Notes under the pieces: generated by a model
Databases searched by the model: none
Seen by the model: the letters and a program-made list of their open reading frames with translations, nothing else
What the model was told of the DNA's origin: nothing
Translations under genes and position numbers: made by a program
Shown here: in pieces, positions 1 to 9,712 of the stretch
How the letters are laid out: each line of letters starts with the position of its first letter
Position numbering within the stretch: position 1 is the stretch's first letter
Origin: a beta proteobacterium L13
GTDB taxonomy: Bacteria > Pseudomonadota > Gammaproteobacteria > Burkholderiales > Chromobacteriaceae
Length of the DNA: 64,000 nt
Direction: 5' to 3'
Assembly: GCA_000335715.1 (NCBI GenBank)
Contig: AMYZ01000008.1
Span: 62,001-126,000, forward strand

Positions 1-1
1 G

Positions 2-2362
2 ATCGAGGTCGGCGACAAGGCGCGCCGCCTGCAGGTAACGGTGACGCCGCAGCGCAGCCGTTACGGCATCCGCGAAACGGTGCCGGTGCGCATCCAGGTA
101 CGCATGCCGGACGGCAAGCCGGCGCCTGCCGGTAGCGAGGTGGCGTTTGCCGCGGTGGACGAAGCGCTGCTGCGCCTGCAACCGAATAACAGCTGGCAGC
201 TGATGGAGGCCATGTACCAGCGCCGCAGCTACGGCGTGGATACCGCCACCGCGCAGCTGGAGGTAGTCGGCAAGCGCCACTACGGCCGCAAGGCGCTGCC
301 GCCGGGCGGCGGTGGCGGCCAGGCGCCCACGCGCGAGCTGCTGGACACGCTGCTGCTGTGGCGGCCGTCGGTGGTGCTGGACGCCCACGGCGCGGCCAAC
401 CTTAACGTGCCGCTGAACGACGCGCTGACCCGCTTCCGCCTGGTGGCGGTGGCCGACGTGGGCAGCCATTTCTTTGGCACCGGCCAGGCCGACGTGGACG
501 TGGTGCAGGACGTACAGATCAGCAACGGCCTGCCGGCGCTGGTGCGCGAGGGCGACCAACTGGCCGCCACCGTTACCGTGCGCAACGGCAGCGACAAGGC
601 GCTGACGCTAGACGTGGCCGCCAGCGCTGGTAGCCAGAAACTGGCGCCGCAGCGCATCAGCCTGCCGGCAGGCGAAGCACGCGAACTGCGCTGGCCATTC
701 ACGGTGCCGGCCGGCATCGAAGCGCTGGACTGGGTGGTCAGCGCACAGGCGGTGGCCGGCAAGGGCAGCGACCGGCTGGCCTTCCGCCAGCAGGTGGCGC
801 CGGCAGTACCGGTGACGGTAGAGCAGGCCACGCTGCTGCGGCTGGACGCAGCGCAAGCGCTGCCGGTGGGCCTGCCGGCCGGCGCCTTGCCGGGGCGCGG
901 CGGGGTCAGTGTGAGCCTGCAATCGCGCCTGGGCAGCAGCCTGCCGGGGGTGCAGCGCTGGTTCGAGCAATACCCGTACAGCTGCCTGGAGCAACGCGCC
1001 TCGCGCGCGCTGGGCATGGCCAATGCCGCGCAGTGGGACGCGCTGGGCAAGGAGCTGCCGCTGTACCTCGACAGCGACGGCCTGGCCGCGTACTTCCCGC
1101 TGTCCGAAGGCAGCGGGCCGTGGGGCAGCGACGTACTCACCGCCTATCTGCTGCAAGTGAGCCATCAGGCCGGGCAAGCGCTACCGGAAGGCCCGCGCCA
1201 GCGCATGCTGGCCGGCCTGGCCGCCTTTGTGGAAGGCCGTTTGCAGCGCCCGCTGCCGCTGGCCAGCCAGCATCGCGACGCGCGGCTGCTATCGGCCATG
1301 CTGGCATTGGCACGCCACGGCAAACTGCAGCCGACCATGCTGGAGGTGCAGGACGGCCAGACCCAGCGCTACAGCACCGCCATGCTGATCGACTGGCTGG
1401 AGCTGCTGCAGCGCACGCCGGCCGCGGCCAACCGTGCCGCCGCCATGGCGCAGGCCGGCCAGCTGCTGCGCAGCCGCCTCAGCTACCAGGGCACGAGGCT
1501 GGTGTTCAGCAACGAGGCCGACGACAACGCCTGGTGGCTGATGGGCAGCCCCAACCAGAACGCTGCCCGCCTGCTGCTGCTGGCCAGCACGCTGCCGGAT
1601 TGGCAGGCCGACGTGCCGCGCCTGCTCACCGGCCTGCTGGCGCGCCAGCAGCGCGGCCACTGGCAGGGGACCACGGCCAACCTGTGGGGTAGCCTGGCAG
1701 TGGCGCAGTTCTCGCGCCAGTACGAAAGCGTGCCGGTCAGCGGCAGCAGCAGCGTCACGCTGGGCGGGCGTCAGGCCAGCCTTAGCCCCACCGATACTCC
1801 GCAGCGTTTGCCGCTATTGCCATGGCCGGCGGGCGGCAAAGGCACGCTGACGCTTGCGCACCAGGGCAGCGGCGCGCCGTGGGCCACGGTGGACGCGTTG
1901 GCCGCGGTGAAGTTCAGCGGCGAGCGTAGCGCCGGCTACCGCATCAGCAAGACGCTGACGCCGGTCAGCCAGCAGGTGTCCGGCGAGTACCGCCCCGGCG
2001 ACGTGATGAAGGTGACGCTGCAGATCGACGCCCAGGCCGACATGGGCTGGGTGGTGGTGGACGACCCGGTGCCGGCCGGCGCCAGCATTCTGGGCAGCGG
2101 GCTGGGCAACGATTCGGCCATCGCCGTGGCGCAGGCGCGCGAGCGCGGCAACGGCTGGGCCGACTATATCGAACGCCTGCCGGGCAACTACCGCGCCTAC
2201 TACCGCTACCTGCCGCGCGGCGCGCTGACGGTGGAATACACGGTACGGCTGAACACGCCAGGCCGCTTCCAGCTACCGCCGACGCGGGTCGAGGCGATGT
2301 ACGCGCCGGGCGTGTACGGCATGCTGGCCAATGCGCCGTTCGAGGTGGCCGGTGCGCGCTAA
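2..2362 (+). CDS. Alpha-2-macroglobulin family protein (YfhM-like), C-terminal part
   Basis: The reading frame is open from the window edge, so the start lies upstream; about 786 residues are visible of a family usually near 1,600. Bacterial alpha-2-macroglobulins are periplasmic protease traps, usually lipoproteins, that bind attacking proteases through an internal thioester. The thioester motif Cys-Leu-Glu-Gln is present in YPYSCLEQRASRA (nt 983-994), followed by the alpha-helical thioester domain and a C-terminal receptor-like beta domain. The stop overlaps the start of pbpC. That pairing is classic in proteobacteria and suggests that protease trapping is coupled to peptidoglycan repair. 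The ATG/GTG starts inside the fragment are not the true start. Confidence 0.93.
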   Translation: MEVGDKARRLQVTVTPQRSRYGIRETVPVRIQVRMPDGKPAPAGSEVAFAAVDEALLRLQPNNSWQLMEAMYQRRSYGVDTATAQLEVVGKRHYGRKALPPGGGGGQAPTRELLDTLLLWRPSVVLDAHGAANLNVPLNDALTRFRLVAVADVGSHFFGTGQADVDVVQDVQISNGLPALVREGDQLAATVTVRNGSDKALTLDVAASAGSQKLAPQRISLPAGEARELRWPFTVPAGIEALDWVVSAQAVAGKGSDRLAFRQQVAPAVPVTVEQATLLRLDAAQALPVGLPAGALPGRGGVSVSLQSRLGSSLPGVQRWFEQYPYSCLEQRASRALGMANAAQWDALGKELPLYLDSDGLAAYFPLSEGSGPWGSDVLTAYLLQVSHQAGQALPEGPRQRMLAGLAAFVEGRLQRPLPLASQHRDARLLSAMLALARHGKLQPTMLEVQDGQTQRYSTAMLIDWLELLQRTPAAANRAAAMAQAGQLLRSRLSYQGTRLVFSNEADDNAWWLMGSPNQNAARLLLLASTLPDWQADVPRLLTGLLARQQRGHWQGTTANLWGSLAVAQFSRQYESVPVSGSSSVTLGGRQASLSPTDTPQRLPLLPWPAGGKGTLTLAHQGSGAPWATVDALAAVKFSGERSAGYRISKTLTPVSQQVSGEYRPGDVMKVTLQIDAQADMGWVVVDDPVPAGASILGSGLGNDSAIAVAQARERGNGWADYIERLPGNYRAYYRYLPRGALTVEYTVRLNTPGRFQLPPTRVEAMYAPGVYGMLANAPFEVAGAR

Positions 2363-4562
2363 AGCGGTGATCTGGCTGTGGCTGGCAGGGTTGGTCGCAG
2401 CACAGCCGGTGGCGGCCAACCCCGGCTTTGCCGAGGTACGCGCCGCGTGGCGGCCGTCGGACGTGATCGTATTGGACCGCCACGGCACGCCGCTGCAGCG
2501 CGTGCGGCAGGACAAACGCGCGCTGCGCCTGGACTGGCTGCGGCTTGCCGACACCTCGGCGCCGCTGCGTTACGCGTTGCTGCTATCGGAAGACCGCCGC
2601 TTTTACCAGCACAGCGGCGTGGACTGGTCCGGTGTGGCGGCGGCAGCCTGGGGCAACCTGTGGCATAGCCGCACCCGTGGCGCGTCCACCCTCACCATGC
2701 AGCTGGCCGGTTTGCTGGACGCCGACCTGAAAGCCGGCAGCGGCGGGCGCAGCCTGTGGCAGAAGCTGGGCCAGACCTGGTCGGCCAGCGCGCTGGAAAA
2801 ACAATGGCGCAAGGACGAGATCCTGGAGGCCTACCTGAACCTGGTGAGCTTTCGCGGCGAGCTGGTGGGGCTGCCTGCGGTGTCGCGTGCGCTGTTCGGC
2901 AAGTGGCCGCAGGGGCTTAACCGACAGGAGTCGGCCATTATCGTGGCGCTGCTGCGCGGCCCCAACGCCGGGCCTGATCGCGTGGCCACCCGCGCCTGCG
3001 GCATCCTGCGCGACATGGCGCTGGACACTGCCCGCCAGCAGCGCCGCCCGCCGCCGCCGGAAACCACGCTGCAGCGCGATTGCGACCGCGCCAGCATCCA
3101 GACCCGTCAGGCGCTGGCGCGCCGGCTGCCGGTGGTGGATGTGCAGGCGCAGCTGGCGCCGCACTTCGCACAAAAACTATTGCAACAGCAGCCGCAAGCC
3201 GCCGGCAGCGTGCTGCGCAGCACGCTGGATGCGCCGTTGCAGCGCTACGCCAGCGCCTTGCTGCAGCGCCACCTGCTGGCGCTGCGCCAGCGCAATGTGC
3301 AGGACGGCGCCTTGCTGGTGCTGGACAACGCCAGCGGCGACATCCTGGCCTGGGTGGGCTCCAGCGGGGCCTTGTCGGCGGCGGCCAACGTGGATGGCGT
3401 CACCGCCTTGCGCCAGGCCGGCTCCACGCTGAAGCCCTTCCTGTACCAGCTGGCGCTGCAGCAGCATTACCTGACCGCGGCCAGCCTGCTGGACGACAGC
3501 CCGCTGGACCTGCAAACCGCCGCCGGCCTGTACGCGCCGCAAAACTACGCCCGCGACTTCAAGGGCCCGGTGTCGGTGCGCAGCGCGCTGGGTGCCTCGC
3601 TCAACATCCCCGCCGTACGCACCATCACCATGGTCGGCCCCGGCGCGCTGCGCGACCGGCTGTACGCGCTGGGGCTGCACAGCCTGCAGCAGGACGGCGA
3701 CTACTACGGCTACAGCCTGGCGCTGGGCGCGGCAGATGTGCGGCTGATCGAGCTGGCCAACGCCTACCGTACGCTGGCGCAAGGCGGGCTGTACAGCGCG
3801 CCGCGCTGGACGCTGGCGCAGCCGCCGGCCACGCCGCAACGCCAGCTGGACGCGGCGTCCAGCTTTATCGTTAGCGACATGCTGGCCGACCGCAGCGCGC
3901 GGGCGCGCACCTTCGGGCTGGAAAGCGTGCTGTCCACCCGCTACTGGAGCGCGGTGAAAACCGGCACCAGCAAAGACATGCGCGATAACTGGGCCATCGG
4001 CTACAGCCGCCACTACACGGTGGCGGTGTGGGTGGGTAACGCCAGCGGCGAACCGATGTGGGATGTGTCCGGCATGCACGGGGCGGCGCCGGTGTGGCAG
4101 GGGGTAATGGACTGGTTGCAGCGCGGCCGGCCATCGCTCCCGCCGCCGGTACCGGCCGGGGTGAGCCAGCGCCGCGTGCGCTACGCCGCTGGCGAAGAGG
4201 CGACGCGGCAGGAGTACTTTGTGGCCGGCACCGAGCGCACGCTGATTAGCGGCCAGCCGCGTGGCAGCGCGCAGCCGCCGGGCATCGTGTCGCCGCTGGG
4301 CGACAGCATTTACGCGGTGGACCCGGACGTGCCGCCGGCCAACCAGCGCCTGCTGCTGCAGGCGCGCGGCGTGGCTGCGGCGCAGTGGTGGCTGGACGGC
4401 CGCCTGCTGGGGCGCGGCGAACGCCTGCCGTGGTTCCCGTGGCCGGGGCGCCACGTGCTGGAATTGCGCGACGGCCGCGGCAAGGTGGTGGAGCGGGTGC
4501 GTTTCGAGGTACGCGGCGCAGTGGCCAAGCCGGGCACACAACGCCCGGCCCGCTTCGGTTAG
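2352..4562 (+). CDS. pbpC: Penicillin-binding protein 1C (bifunctional glycosyltransferase/transpeptidase)
   Basis: Class A PBP that polymerises lipid II and cross-links peptidoglycan in the periplasm. A signal/anchor segment is at residues 4-22. The GT51 domain shows EDRRFYQHSGVDW (about residue 80), GASTLTMQL and KDEILEAYLNLV. The transpeptidase domain shows the catalytic STLK (about residue 357), SLN and KTG (about residue 535). A C-terminal BiPBP_C-type domain follows. I prefer GTG at 2352, which follows CGAGG by six bases and overlaps the macroglobulin stop. An in-frame ATG at 2331 would add seven residues. About 736 residues, normal for PBP1C. Translation is coupled to the upstream gene. 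Confidence 0.93.
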   Translation: MRAKAVIWLWLAGLVAAQPVAANPGFAEVRAAWRPSDVIVLDRHGTPLQRVRQDKRALRLDWLRLADTSAPLRYALLLSEDRRFYQHSGVDWSGVAAAAWGNLWHSRTRGASTLTMQLAGLLDADLKAGSGGRSLWQKLGQTWSASALEKQWRKDEILEAYLNLVSFRGELVGLPAVSRALFGKWPQGLNRQESAIIVALLRGPNAGPDRVATRACGILRDMALDTARQQRRPPPPETTLQRDCDRASIQTRQALARRLPVVDVQAQLAPHFAQKLLQQQPQAAGSVLRSTLDAPLQRYASALLQRHLLALRQRNVQDGALLVLDNASGDILAWVGSSGALSAAANVDGVTALRQAGSTLKPFLYQLALQQHYLTAASLLDDSPLDLQTAAGLYAPQNYARDFKGPVSVRSALGASLNIPAVRTITMVGPGALRDRLYALGLHSLQQDGDYYGYSLALGAADVRLIELANAYRTLAQGGLYSAPRWTLAQPPATPQRQLDAASSFIVSDMLADRSARARTFGLESVLSTRYWSAVKTGTSKDMRDNWAIGYSRHYTVAVWVGNASGEPMWDVSGMHGAAPVWQGVMDWLQRGRPSLPPPVPAGVSQRRVRYAAGEEATRQEYFVAGTERTLISGQPRGSAQPPGIVSPLGDSIYAVDPDVPPANQRLLLQARGVAAAQWWLDGRLLGRGERLPWFPWPGRHVLELRDGRGKVVERVRFEVRGAVAKPGTQRPARFG

Positions 4563-4980
4563 CATGAGTGTTGTTTAACGGGTAAACCAACAGGAAGGAC
4601 TAGCTAAGTTCACTACTAGAAGGTTAGTCAGGAACCCAAACCCGTTGGCGCGAGCTGTGCAAAAAGGTATACCCCAGGTTTTAAGACGCCGATTTGTTTG
4701 AGCCGCGTGACGTTAGCGCGCGGCGAGTTCGGCGGCGCCTGGGGTGTGCCGTTTTGCACGGGGTTTCGAGCAGCCCCGGGGCGCGGGGGATCGACAAGGG
4801 GGCGGCGACCCGCCCCCTTAGTTCCGTCTTATTCCCTCGCGACGCTACGCTTGCCTCGCTCGGTCACGGGCGGAACCGGCATGTTGAAAAAATATCCGCG
4901 TAGCGGATTCCATGCCGTTTTCCGCTCGTTAAGCACGTAAGGAACGCATTGATCCAGGCGCAACGTTGCTGCGTGGACGC
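4563..4980. other. 418-base gap with structured, atypical sequence
   Basis: No convincing gene lies between pbpC and wrbA. The segment holds a perfect 10-bp hairpin (AAGGGGGCGG / CCGCCCCCTT, loop CGAC, 4796-4819), a C/G-rich run just before it, and two overlapping short frames (4694-4903 and 4698-4940) without ribosome-binding sites. Its composition and unusually dense secondary structure differ from the flanking coding DNA. It could be a remnant of a mobile element or of a single-strand phage origin; that is inference only, and I see no integrase, transposase or target duplication. Confidence 0.4.
4796..4819. repeat. Perfect 10-bp inverted repeat with CGAC loop
   Basis: AAGGGGGCGG pairs exactly with CCGCCCCCTT around a 4-base loop. 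The right arm is followed by AGTTCCG rather than a T-run, so it is not a typical rho-independent terminator. It sits inside the atypical gap downstream of pbpC. Confidence 0.6.
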
Positions 4981-5586
<606 letters not shown>

Positions 5587-5589
5587 TTA

Positions 5590-5626
5590 ACATTGCGGAT
5601 CTGAAAATTTTACCTGACATTGCGGA
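5590..5626. promoter_or_regulatory. Two direct repeats ACATTGCGGA in the wrbA/yihY divergent promoter
   Basis: ACATTGCGGA occurs at 5590-5599 and again at 5617-5626, a 27-base period, in the roughly 60-base divergent intergenic space. The pair may be a regulator-binding site shared by both genes. The regulator is unknown. Confidence 0.4.
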
Positions 5627-5632
5627 CTTATC

Positions 5633-6838
5633 GTGACCAAGCCATTGTCTTTCTGGGGCTTTGCCGCCTTCCTGCACCGCCGGCTGGCGCAGCAACGCGT
5701 GATGCAGGTGGCTGGCAGCCTCACTTTCACCACGCTGCTGGCGCTGGTGCCGCTGCTGACTATTGCCATTACCGTGATGTCGGCGTTCCCGGTGTTTTCC
5801 GACTACAGCACCCGCTTCAAGGTGATGCTGCTGTCCACGCTGGTGCCGGAATTTGCCGGCAAGGTGATCTCGGTGTACATGCGCCAGTTTGCCGACAACG
5901 CCGAAAAGCTCACTGCCGCCGGTATCGTGATGCTGGGCGCTACCTCGCTGATGCTGATGGCCACCGTGGAGCGCACATTCAACAGCATCTGGGGCGTGCG
6001 CCGCGCGCGGCCGTGGCTGCAGCAGAGCATGGTGTACTGGACGGTGCTGACGCTGGGGCCGCTGGCGCTGGGCGGCGGCCTGCTGGGCTGGCGTTTGCTG
6101 TTCAAACTGACGCATATCGAGCGCATTTCGCCGCTGCTGGACGAAACGCTGCAGTCGCTAGGCAGTGTGACGCTGACCATGCTGGTGCTGGCGCTGGTGT
6201 TCCGCATCGTGCCCAACCGCTACGTGCCGGTAAAGCACGCCATGCTGGGCGGTTTGCTTACGGCCATCCTGCTGGAAGTGACCAAGTTGGGTTTTGGTTT
6301 TTACATCGGCCAGATTGCCAGCTACCAGCTGGTATACGGTGCCTTTGCCAGCGTACCCATCCTGCTGCTGTGGCTGTTCTGCCTGTGGCTGGTGGTGCTG
6401 GCCGGGGCGGTGCTGACGGCGTCGTTCTCGTACTGGGAAGGGGGGGCCTGGCAGCGCCGTAACGAGCCGCGCCGCCGTTTTCTGGATGCGGTTGAGGTGC
6501 TGGTGATGCTGGATCGCGCCCAGGACGAAGGCCGCGCGCTGCGGCCGGAAGACCTGCGCCGCGAGGTAAAAGTGGGCTACGACGAGCTGGGCAGCGTGCT
6601 GGACCGGCTGGCGCAAGCCGGCTACGTGCAGCGCGGCGCGCGCGATGGCTGGGCGCTGCTGCGCCGTGCCGAGCACATCGAGCTGGCCGAGCTGTTCCGC
6701 CTGTTTGTGTACCGGCCAGAACAGCACGCGCAGGACGACGACATCGCCGCCGAGGTAGAAGCGCTGCTGGGCAGCACCATGGCTCAGCTGGGCGAGGTCT
6801 CGGTGGCGGCGTTTGCCCGCCGCGTGGGGCGGAAGTAG
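5633..6838 (+). CDS. YihY/UPF0761 family inner-membrane protein
   Basis: Integral membrane protein of the YihY family, formerly mis-named ribonuclease BN; its function is not established. Six hydrophobic segments can be seen within residues 25-270, including TFTTLLALVPLLTIAITVM and LLLWLFCLWLVVLAG. A soluble C-terminal part follows (about residues 285-401) that resembles a winged-helix fold. GTG at 5633 is the only sensible start in the short gap after wrbA's promoter. The last 55 bases overlap the convergent DUF3025 gene tail to tail. Confidence 0.88.
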   Translation: MTKPLSFWGFAAFLHRRLAQQRVMQVAGSLTFTTLLALVPLLTIAITVMSAFPVFSDYSTRFKVMLLSTLVPEFAGKVISVYMRQFADNAEKLTAAGIVMLGATSLMLMATVERTFNSIWGVRRARPWLQQSMVYWTVLTLGPLALGGGLLGWRLLFKLTHIERISPLLDETLQSLGSVTLTMLVLALVFRIVPNRYVPVKHAMLGGLLTAILLEVTKLGFGFYIGQIASYQLVYGAFASVPILLLWLFCLWLVVLAGAVLTASFSYWEGGAWQRRNEPRRRFLDAVEVLVMLDRAQDEGRALRPEDLRREVKVGYDELGSVLDRLAQAGYVQRGARDGWALLRRAEHIELAELFRLFVYRPEQHAQDDDIAAEVEALLGSTMAQLGEVSVAAFARRVGRK

Positions 6839-7617
6839 GCGGTATTGGCGTAGAAGGCCGCGTCCTGTTGCGGCCACCAGCCGGGCAGGCCCAGCAGCGG
6901 TAGCGGCAGCAGTTCGCGCGGGCGAGCCAGCCAGCTGTCGTCCTGCAACAGGGCGGCCAGGCGGGCGTCCAGCTGTTGCTGGCGCTGCGCGTAGTCCAGC
7001 GTGAAGAAGTCTGCTGCTACAGGCAGCAGCAGCGCCTTGCCGCACCAGCCGATATGCATGGCCAGCCCTTGCTCGAACAGCGCGTGGCCCAGCACGTGGC
7101 TGTCGATGCGCGTGCCCCAGGCGTCGGCATGCGTTACCAGCAGCGTCTGCCAGTCCATGGCTTGCAAGGCGGCTGCCAGCGCCGGGTCGGCTACCGGCAC
7201 AATTACCCCGCATTCATCCAGCAGCGTGGCCGCATCGCGAAACGGGCCGCGGCCAACCTCGCCGCGCTCGATGGCGCGCACGTGGCGGTCGTTCAGCGCG
7301 GTCTTGCTGCGCGGCCACGACAGCCACGCCAGCGCGCCAAACCAGTCGTGCCAGTTTTGCGTGCGGGTCGGTACCTCGCCGTGGGCACCAATGTGCATCT
7401 CGTAATACAGCGCGGGGTCGAGGTCGCAGGCAAAGCGCAGGCCCGGCGGCAGCGGCTGGCCCAGCTGCCGCGCGTGGGCGGTCAGGCGGTCGAAGTCGGC
7501 CTGTTGCGGCCAACCTTGCGGCTGCAGCGCCTGCAACAGTGCCAGGCTGCGGTACAGCGGGTGGTCCGGCCACGGGGTAAAGCCGGCGGGCAGGCAGCCT
7601 TGGGCAATCATGCGCAT
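6784..7617 (-). CDS. DUF3025 family protein
   Basis: Soluble protein of about 277 residues recognised as DUF3025 by the block TRTQNWHDWFGALAWLSWPR followed by KTALNDRH. The family is widespread in beta- and gammaproteobacteria and has no proven function. Its acidic, histidine- and tryptophan-rich core might bind a metal, but that is a guess. Its 3' end overlaps the end of the YihY-family gene by 55 bases on the opposite strand. Two candidate starts, ATG 7617 and ATG 7611, both lack a clear Shine-Dalgarno sequence; the longer is listed. Confidence 0.82.
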   Translation of the reverse strand: MRMIAQGCLPAGFTPWPDHPLYRSLALLQALQPQGWPQQADFDRLTAHARQLGQPLPPGLRFACDLDPALYYEMHIGAHGEVPTRTQNWHDWFGALAWLSWPRSKTALNDRHVRAIERGEVGRGPFRDAATLLDECGVIVPVADPALAAALQAMDWQTLLVTHADAWGTRIDSHVLGHALFEQGLAMHIGWCGKALLLPVAADFFTLDYAQRQQQLDARLAALLQDDSWLARPRELLPLPLLGLPGWWPQQDAAFYANTAYFRPTRRANAATETSPS

Positions 7618-7626
7618 GGCGCGGGT

Positions 7627-7746
7627 TTACTGTGCCTGGCTGGCGGATACGTTGGCCGCAGCTTGCGGGCGGGTAAGGTGGTGGATGGCGACAGACAGCA
7701 CCACGCCGATGACGGCGAGCAGGGCAAGGCGTTGCAGCAGGTTCAT
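7627..7746 (-). CDS. 39-residue single-pass membrane peptide (hypothetical)
   Basis: A short frame below usual annotation cut-offs. ATG at 7746 follows GGAGT by seven bases. It encodes MNLLQRLALLAVIGVVLSVA, then a short polar tail rich in Ala/Gln, and stops at 7627. The N-terminal 20 residues form one plausible transmembrane helix or uncleaved signal. It lies ten bases upstream of DUF3025 on the same strand, so the two may be co-transcribed. The frame contains a copy of the GCGGCCAAC word (7651-7660). Good RBS and hydrophobic pattern support it; homology is unknown. Confidence 0.55.
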   Translation of the reverse strand: MNLLQRLALLAVIGVVLSVAIHHLTRPQAAANVSASQAQ

Positions 7747-7807
7747 GTGTATTACTCCGTATTCGGAAAGACAAACGCCACCCGGCGGGGTGGCGTGCAG
7801 GTCGGGG

Positions 7808-7882
7808 TGGCGCCCCCGCCGGGAATCGAACCCAGAACTGCCCCTTAGGAGGGGGCCGTTATATCCATTTAACTACAGGGAC
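7808..7882 (-). tRNA. tRNA-Arg (anticodon CCU)
   Basis: The minus strand folds into a 75-nt cloverleaf with an encoded CCA (plus-strand TGG at 7808-7810). The anticodon stem GCCCC/GGGGC carries the loop CTCCTAA, giving anticodon CCU, which reads the rare Arg codon AGG. The T arm is CTGGG-TTCGATT-CCCGG. The acceptor stem GTCCCTG/CGGGGGC closes with two G-U pairs. It starts 16 bases downstream of ispB on the same strand, so it may be processed from an ispB read-through transcript. Confidence 0.93.
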
Positions 7883-7898
7883 AGCCAGAAACTTGGTA

Positions 7899-8870
7899 CT
7901 AGGCGTTGCGTGCCACCGACAGGCGGGCGATTTCGGCCATGGCAGCTTTGTGCTCGCTATCGGGTAAGGCGGCCAGGGCGGCTACGGCACGTTCGGCGGC
8001 TTTTTCGGCCTCGGCACGGGCGTAGTCCAGCGCGCCGCAGGATTGTACCGCAGTCAGCACTTCATTGAAACGCTCGCGGCTGGCGGCTTCCAGCGATTCA
8101 CGCACCACCGCGGCAGCCTCGGCCGGGCCCTGGCGCATGGTGTAAATCAGCGGCAGCGTGGGCTTGCCCTCGGCCAGGTCGTCACCCAGGCTTTTGCCGA
8201 TGGTGGCTGCGTCGCCGCTGTAGTCCAGCACGTCGTCGATGATCTGGAAAGCCGTGCCCAGATGCATGCCGTAGTCGGCCAGCGCTTGCTCTTGTTCCGG
8301 TGTGGCATCCGCGATGATGGCACCGACGCGGGTAGCGGCCTCGAACAGTTTGGCAGTCTTGTACTGGATCACTTTCAGGTAATCGTCTTCGCTCACGTCC
8401 ACGTTGCCGATGTTCAGCAGCTGCAGCACTTCGCCTTCGGCAATGATGTTGGTAGCGTCGGCCATCACTTCCAGGATGCGCATGCTGCCGGTAGATACCA
8501 TCATCTGGAAGGCGCGGGTGTACAGGAAATCACCCACCAGTACGCTGGCGGCGTTGCCGAACATGGCGTTGGCGGTCTGGCGGCCACGGCGCATGTCGGA
8601 TTCGTCCACCACGTCGTCATGCAGCAAGGTAGCGGTGTGGATGAACTCGATCATCGCGGCCAGCTCGAACAGGTGCTTGTCACCGTAGCCCAGCGCACGG
8701 CCAGCCAGCAGGGTCAGCATCGGGCGCAGGCGTTTGCCGCCGGCAGAAATGATGTACTCGGCCACCTGGCTGATCAGGACAACATCGGAATGCAGACGGG
8801 TGCGGATAGCCTGATCGACGGTGTTCATGTCGTTGGCGGTAAGCGTGCGAAAGAGCGGAGTGGATGACAT
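7899..8870 (-). CDS. ispB: Octaprenyl (polyprenyl) diphosphate synthase
   Basis: Trans-polyprenyl synthase that makes the ubiquinone side chain from farnesyl diphosphate and IPP; cytoplasmic. Both aspartate-rich motifs are present: [15 protein letters not shown] (first DDxxD) and [13 protein letters not shown] (second). [11 protein letters not shown] is the substrate-binding block. ATG 8870 gives 323 residues, the same length as E. coli IspB; a longer frame to 8996 would add an unlikely Val/Phe-rich leader and is rejected. It is divergent from rplU, the conserved ispB/rplU arrangement of proteobacteria. Confidence 0.95.
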   Translation of the reverse strand: MSSTPLFRTLTANDMNTVDQAIRTRLHSDVVLISQVAEYIISAGGKRLRPMLTLLAGRALGYGDKHLFELAAMIEFIHTATLLHDDVVDESDMRRGRQTANAMFGNAASVLVGDFLYTRAFQMMVSTGSMRILEVMADATNIIAEGEVLQLLNIGNVDVSEDDYLKVIQYKTAKLFEAATRVGAIIADATPEQEQALADYGMHLGTAFQIIDDVLDYSGDAATIGKSLGDDLAEGKPTLPLIYTMRQGPAEAAAVVRESLEAASRERFNEVLTAVQSCGALDYARAEAEKAAERAVAALAALPDSEHKAAMAEIARLSVARNA

Positions 8871-8982
8871 CGCGACCGGGTTCTTTGTATTAATATTGGC
8901 TGGAAAACCGCGCGATATTAGCAGAGTTGGCCGCACTCTTGCCATGGTCGCCCACACGCACAGTGTTGTTTTGACGAGAAAA

Positions 8983-9011
8983 TTGACAACAAACAATCAC
9001 TTGCGTATAGT
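8983..9011 (+). promoter_or_regulatory. Sigma-70 promoter of rplU-rpmA
   Basis: TTGACA (8983-8988), a 17-base spacer, then TATAGT (9006-9011): a perfect -35, ideal spacing and a near-perfect -10. It lies about 50 bases before rplU and is expected to be strong and growth-rate dependent. Confidence 0.85.
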
Positions 9012-9063
9012 GCTGCGTTCTTCGCGCACATCGCGCGTTGACAGAATATTAGGAGCTATACGA

Positions 9064-9375
9064 ATGTATGCGGTCATAAAAACTGGCGGTAAACAATACA
9101 AAGTTGCCGTTGGTGAAAAACTCAAAGTAGAACAGATACCTGCAGACATCGACAGCCAAATCGTACTGGAAGAAGTGCTGATGGTTGTGGACGGTGATCA
9201 GGTTTCCGTAGGCGCCCCGCTGGTAGCTGGCGCAAAAGTGCAGGCTACTGTTGTTTCCCACGGTCGTGGCGACAAGGTACGTATCTTCAAGATGCGTCGT
9301 CGTAAGCACTACCAGAAGCACCAGGGTCACCGTCAAAACTTCACCGAAATCCGCATCGACGCGATTTCCAAGTAA
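9064..9375 (+). CDS. rplU: 50S ribosomal protein L21
   Basis: Ribosomal large-subunit protein that binds 23S rRNA near L20. The sequence starts [14 protein letters not shown] and contains the signature [20 protein letters not shown]; 103 residues, the usual length. AGGAG precedes the ATG at good spacing. It is first in the rplU-rpmA-obg group and is driven by the promoter at 8983-9011. Codon use is more biased than in most neighbours, as expected for a highly expressed gene. Confidence 0.98.
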   Translation: MYAVIKTGGKQYKVAVGEKLKVEQIPADIDSQIVLEEVLMVVDGDQVSVGAPLVAGAKVQATVVSHGRGDKVRIFKMRRRKHYQKHQGHRQNFTEIRIDAISK

Positions 9376-9387
9376 GGATAAACAGAC

Positions 9388-9663
9388 ATGGCACACAAAA
9401 AAGCAGGCGGTAGCTCCCGCAACGGTCGTGACTCCGAAGCCAAACGCCTGGGCGTTAAGGTTTACGGCGGCGAACTGATCCCGGCTGGTTCCATCATCGT
9501 GCGTCAGCGCGGTACCAAGTTCCACGCTGGCGAAAACGTTGGCATGGGCAAGGACCACACCCTGTTCGCGAAAGTGGACGGCTATGTTGAATTTGCTGTT
9601 AAAGGCTCTTTCAACCGCAAGACCATTACCGTTGTTCCGTACACCGGTGTTGACGCCGAGTAA
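9388..9663 (+). CDS. rpmA: 50S ribosomal protein L27
   Basis: Ribosomal protein whose N-terminal tail reaches the peptidyl-transferase centre. The start [16 protein letters not shown] is canonical and shows no Firmicutes-type N-terminal extension; 91 residues. It lies 12 bases after rplU, with AAGGA as RBS. A rho-independent terminator follows immediately, which partly separates it from obg. Confidence 0.98.
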   Translation: MAHKKAGGSSRNGRDSEAKRLGVKVYGGELIPAGSIIVRQRGTKFHAGENVGMGKDHTLFAKVDGYVEFAVKGSFNRKTITVVPYTGVDAE

Positions 9664-9678
9664 TCTCGCGTTGACGAA

Positions 9679-9712
9679 AAAAAGCCCTATCTTGTGATAG
9701 GGCTTTTTTGTT
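9679..9712 (+). terminator. Rho-independent terminator of rplU-rpmA
   Basis: AAGCCCTATC, loop TTGT, GATAGGGCTT, followed by TTTTTG. It sits 16 bases after the rpmA stop. Confidence 0.92.

Noticed and set aside
3177-4565. Minus-strand frame of 462 codons opposite pbpC
   Set aside because: Antisense shadow; pbpC motifs are intact on the other strand.
4698-4940. 80-codon frame in the gap after pbpC
   Set aside because: TTG start without RBS, Arg/Gly/Ser-rich translation and overlap with a strong hairpin; kept only as part of the atypical gap.
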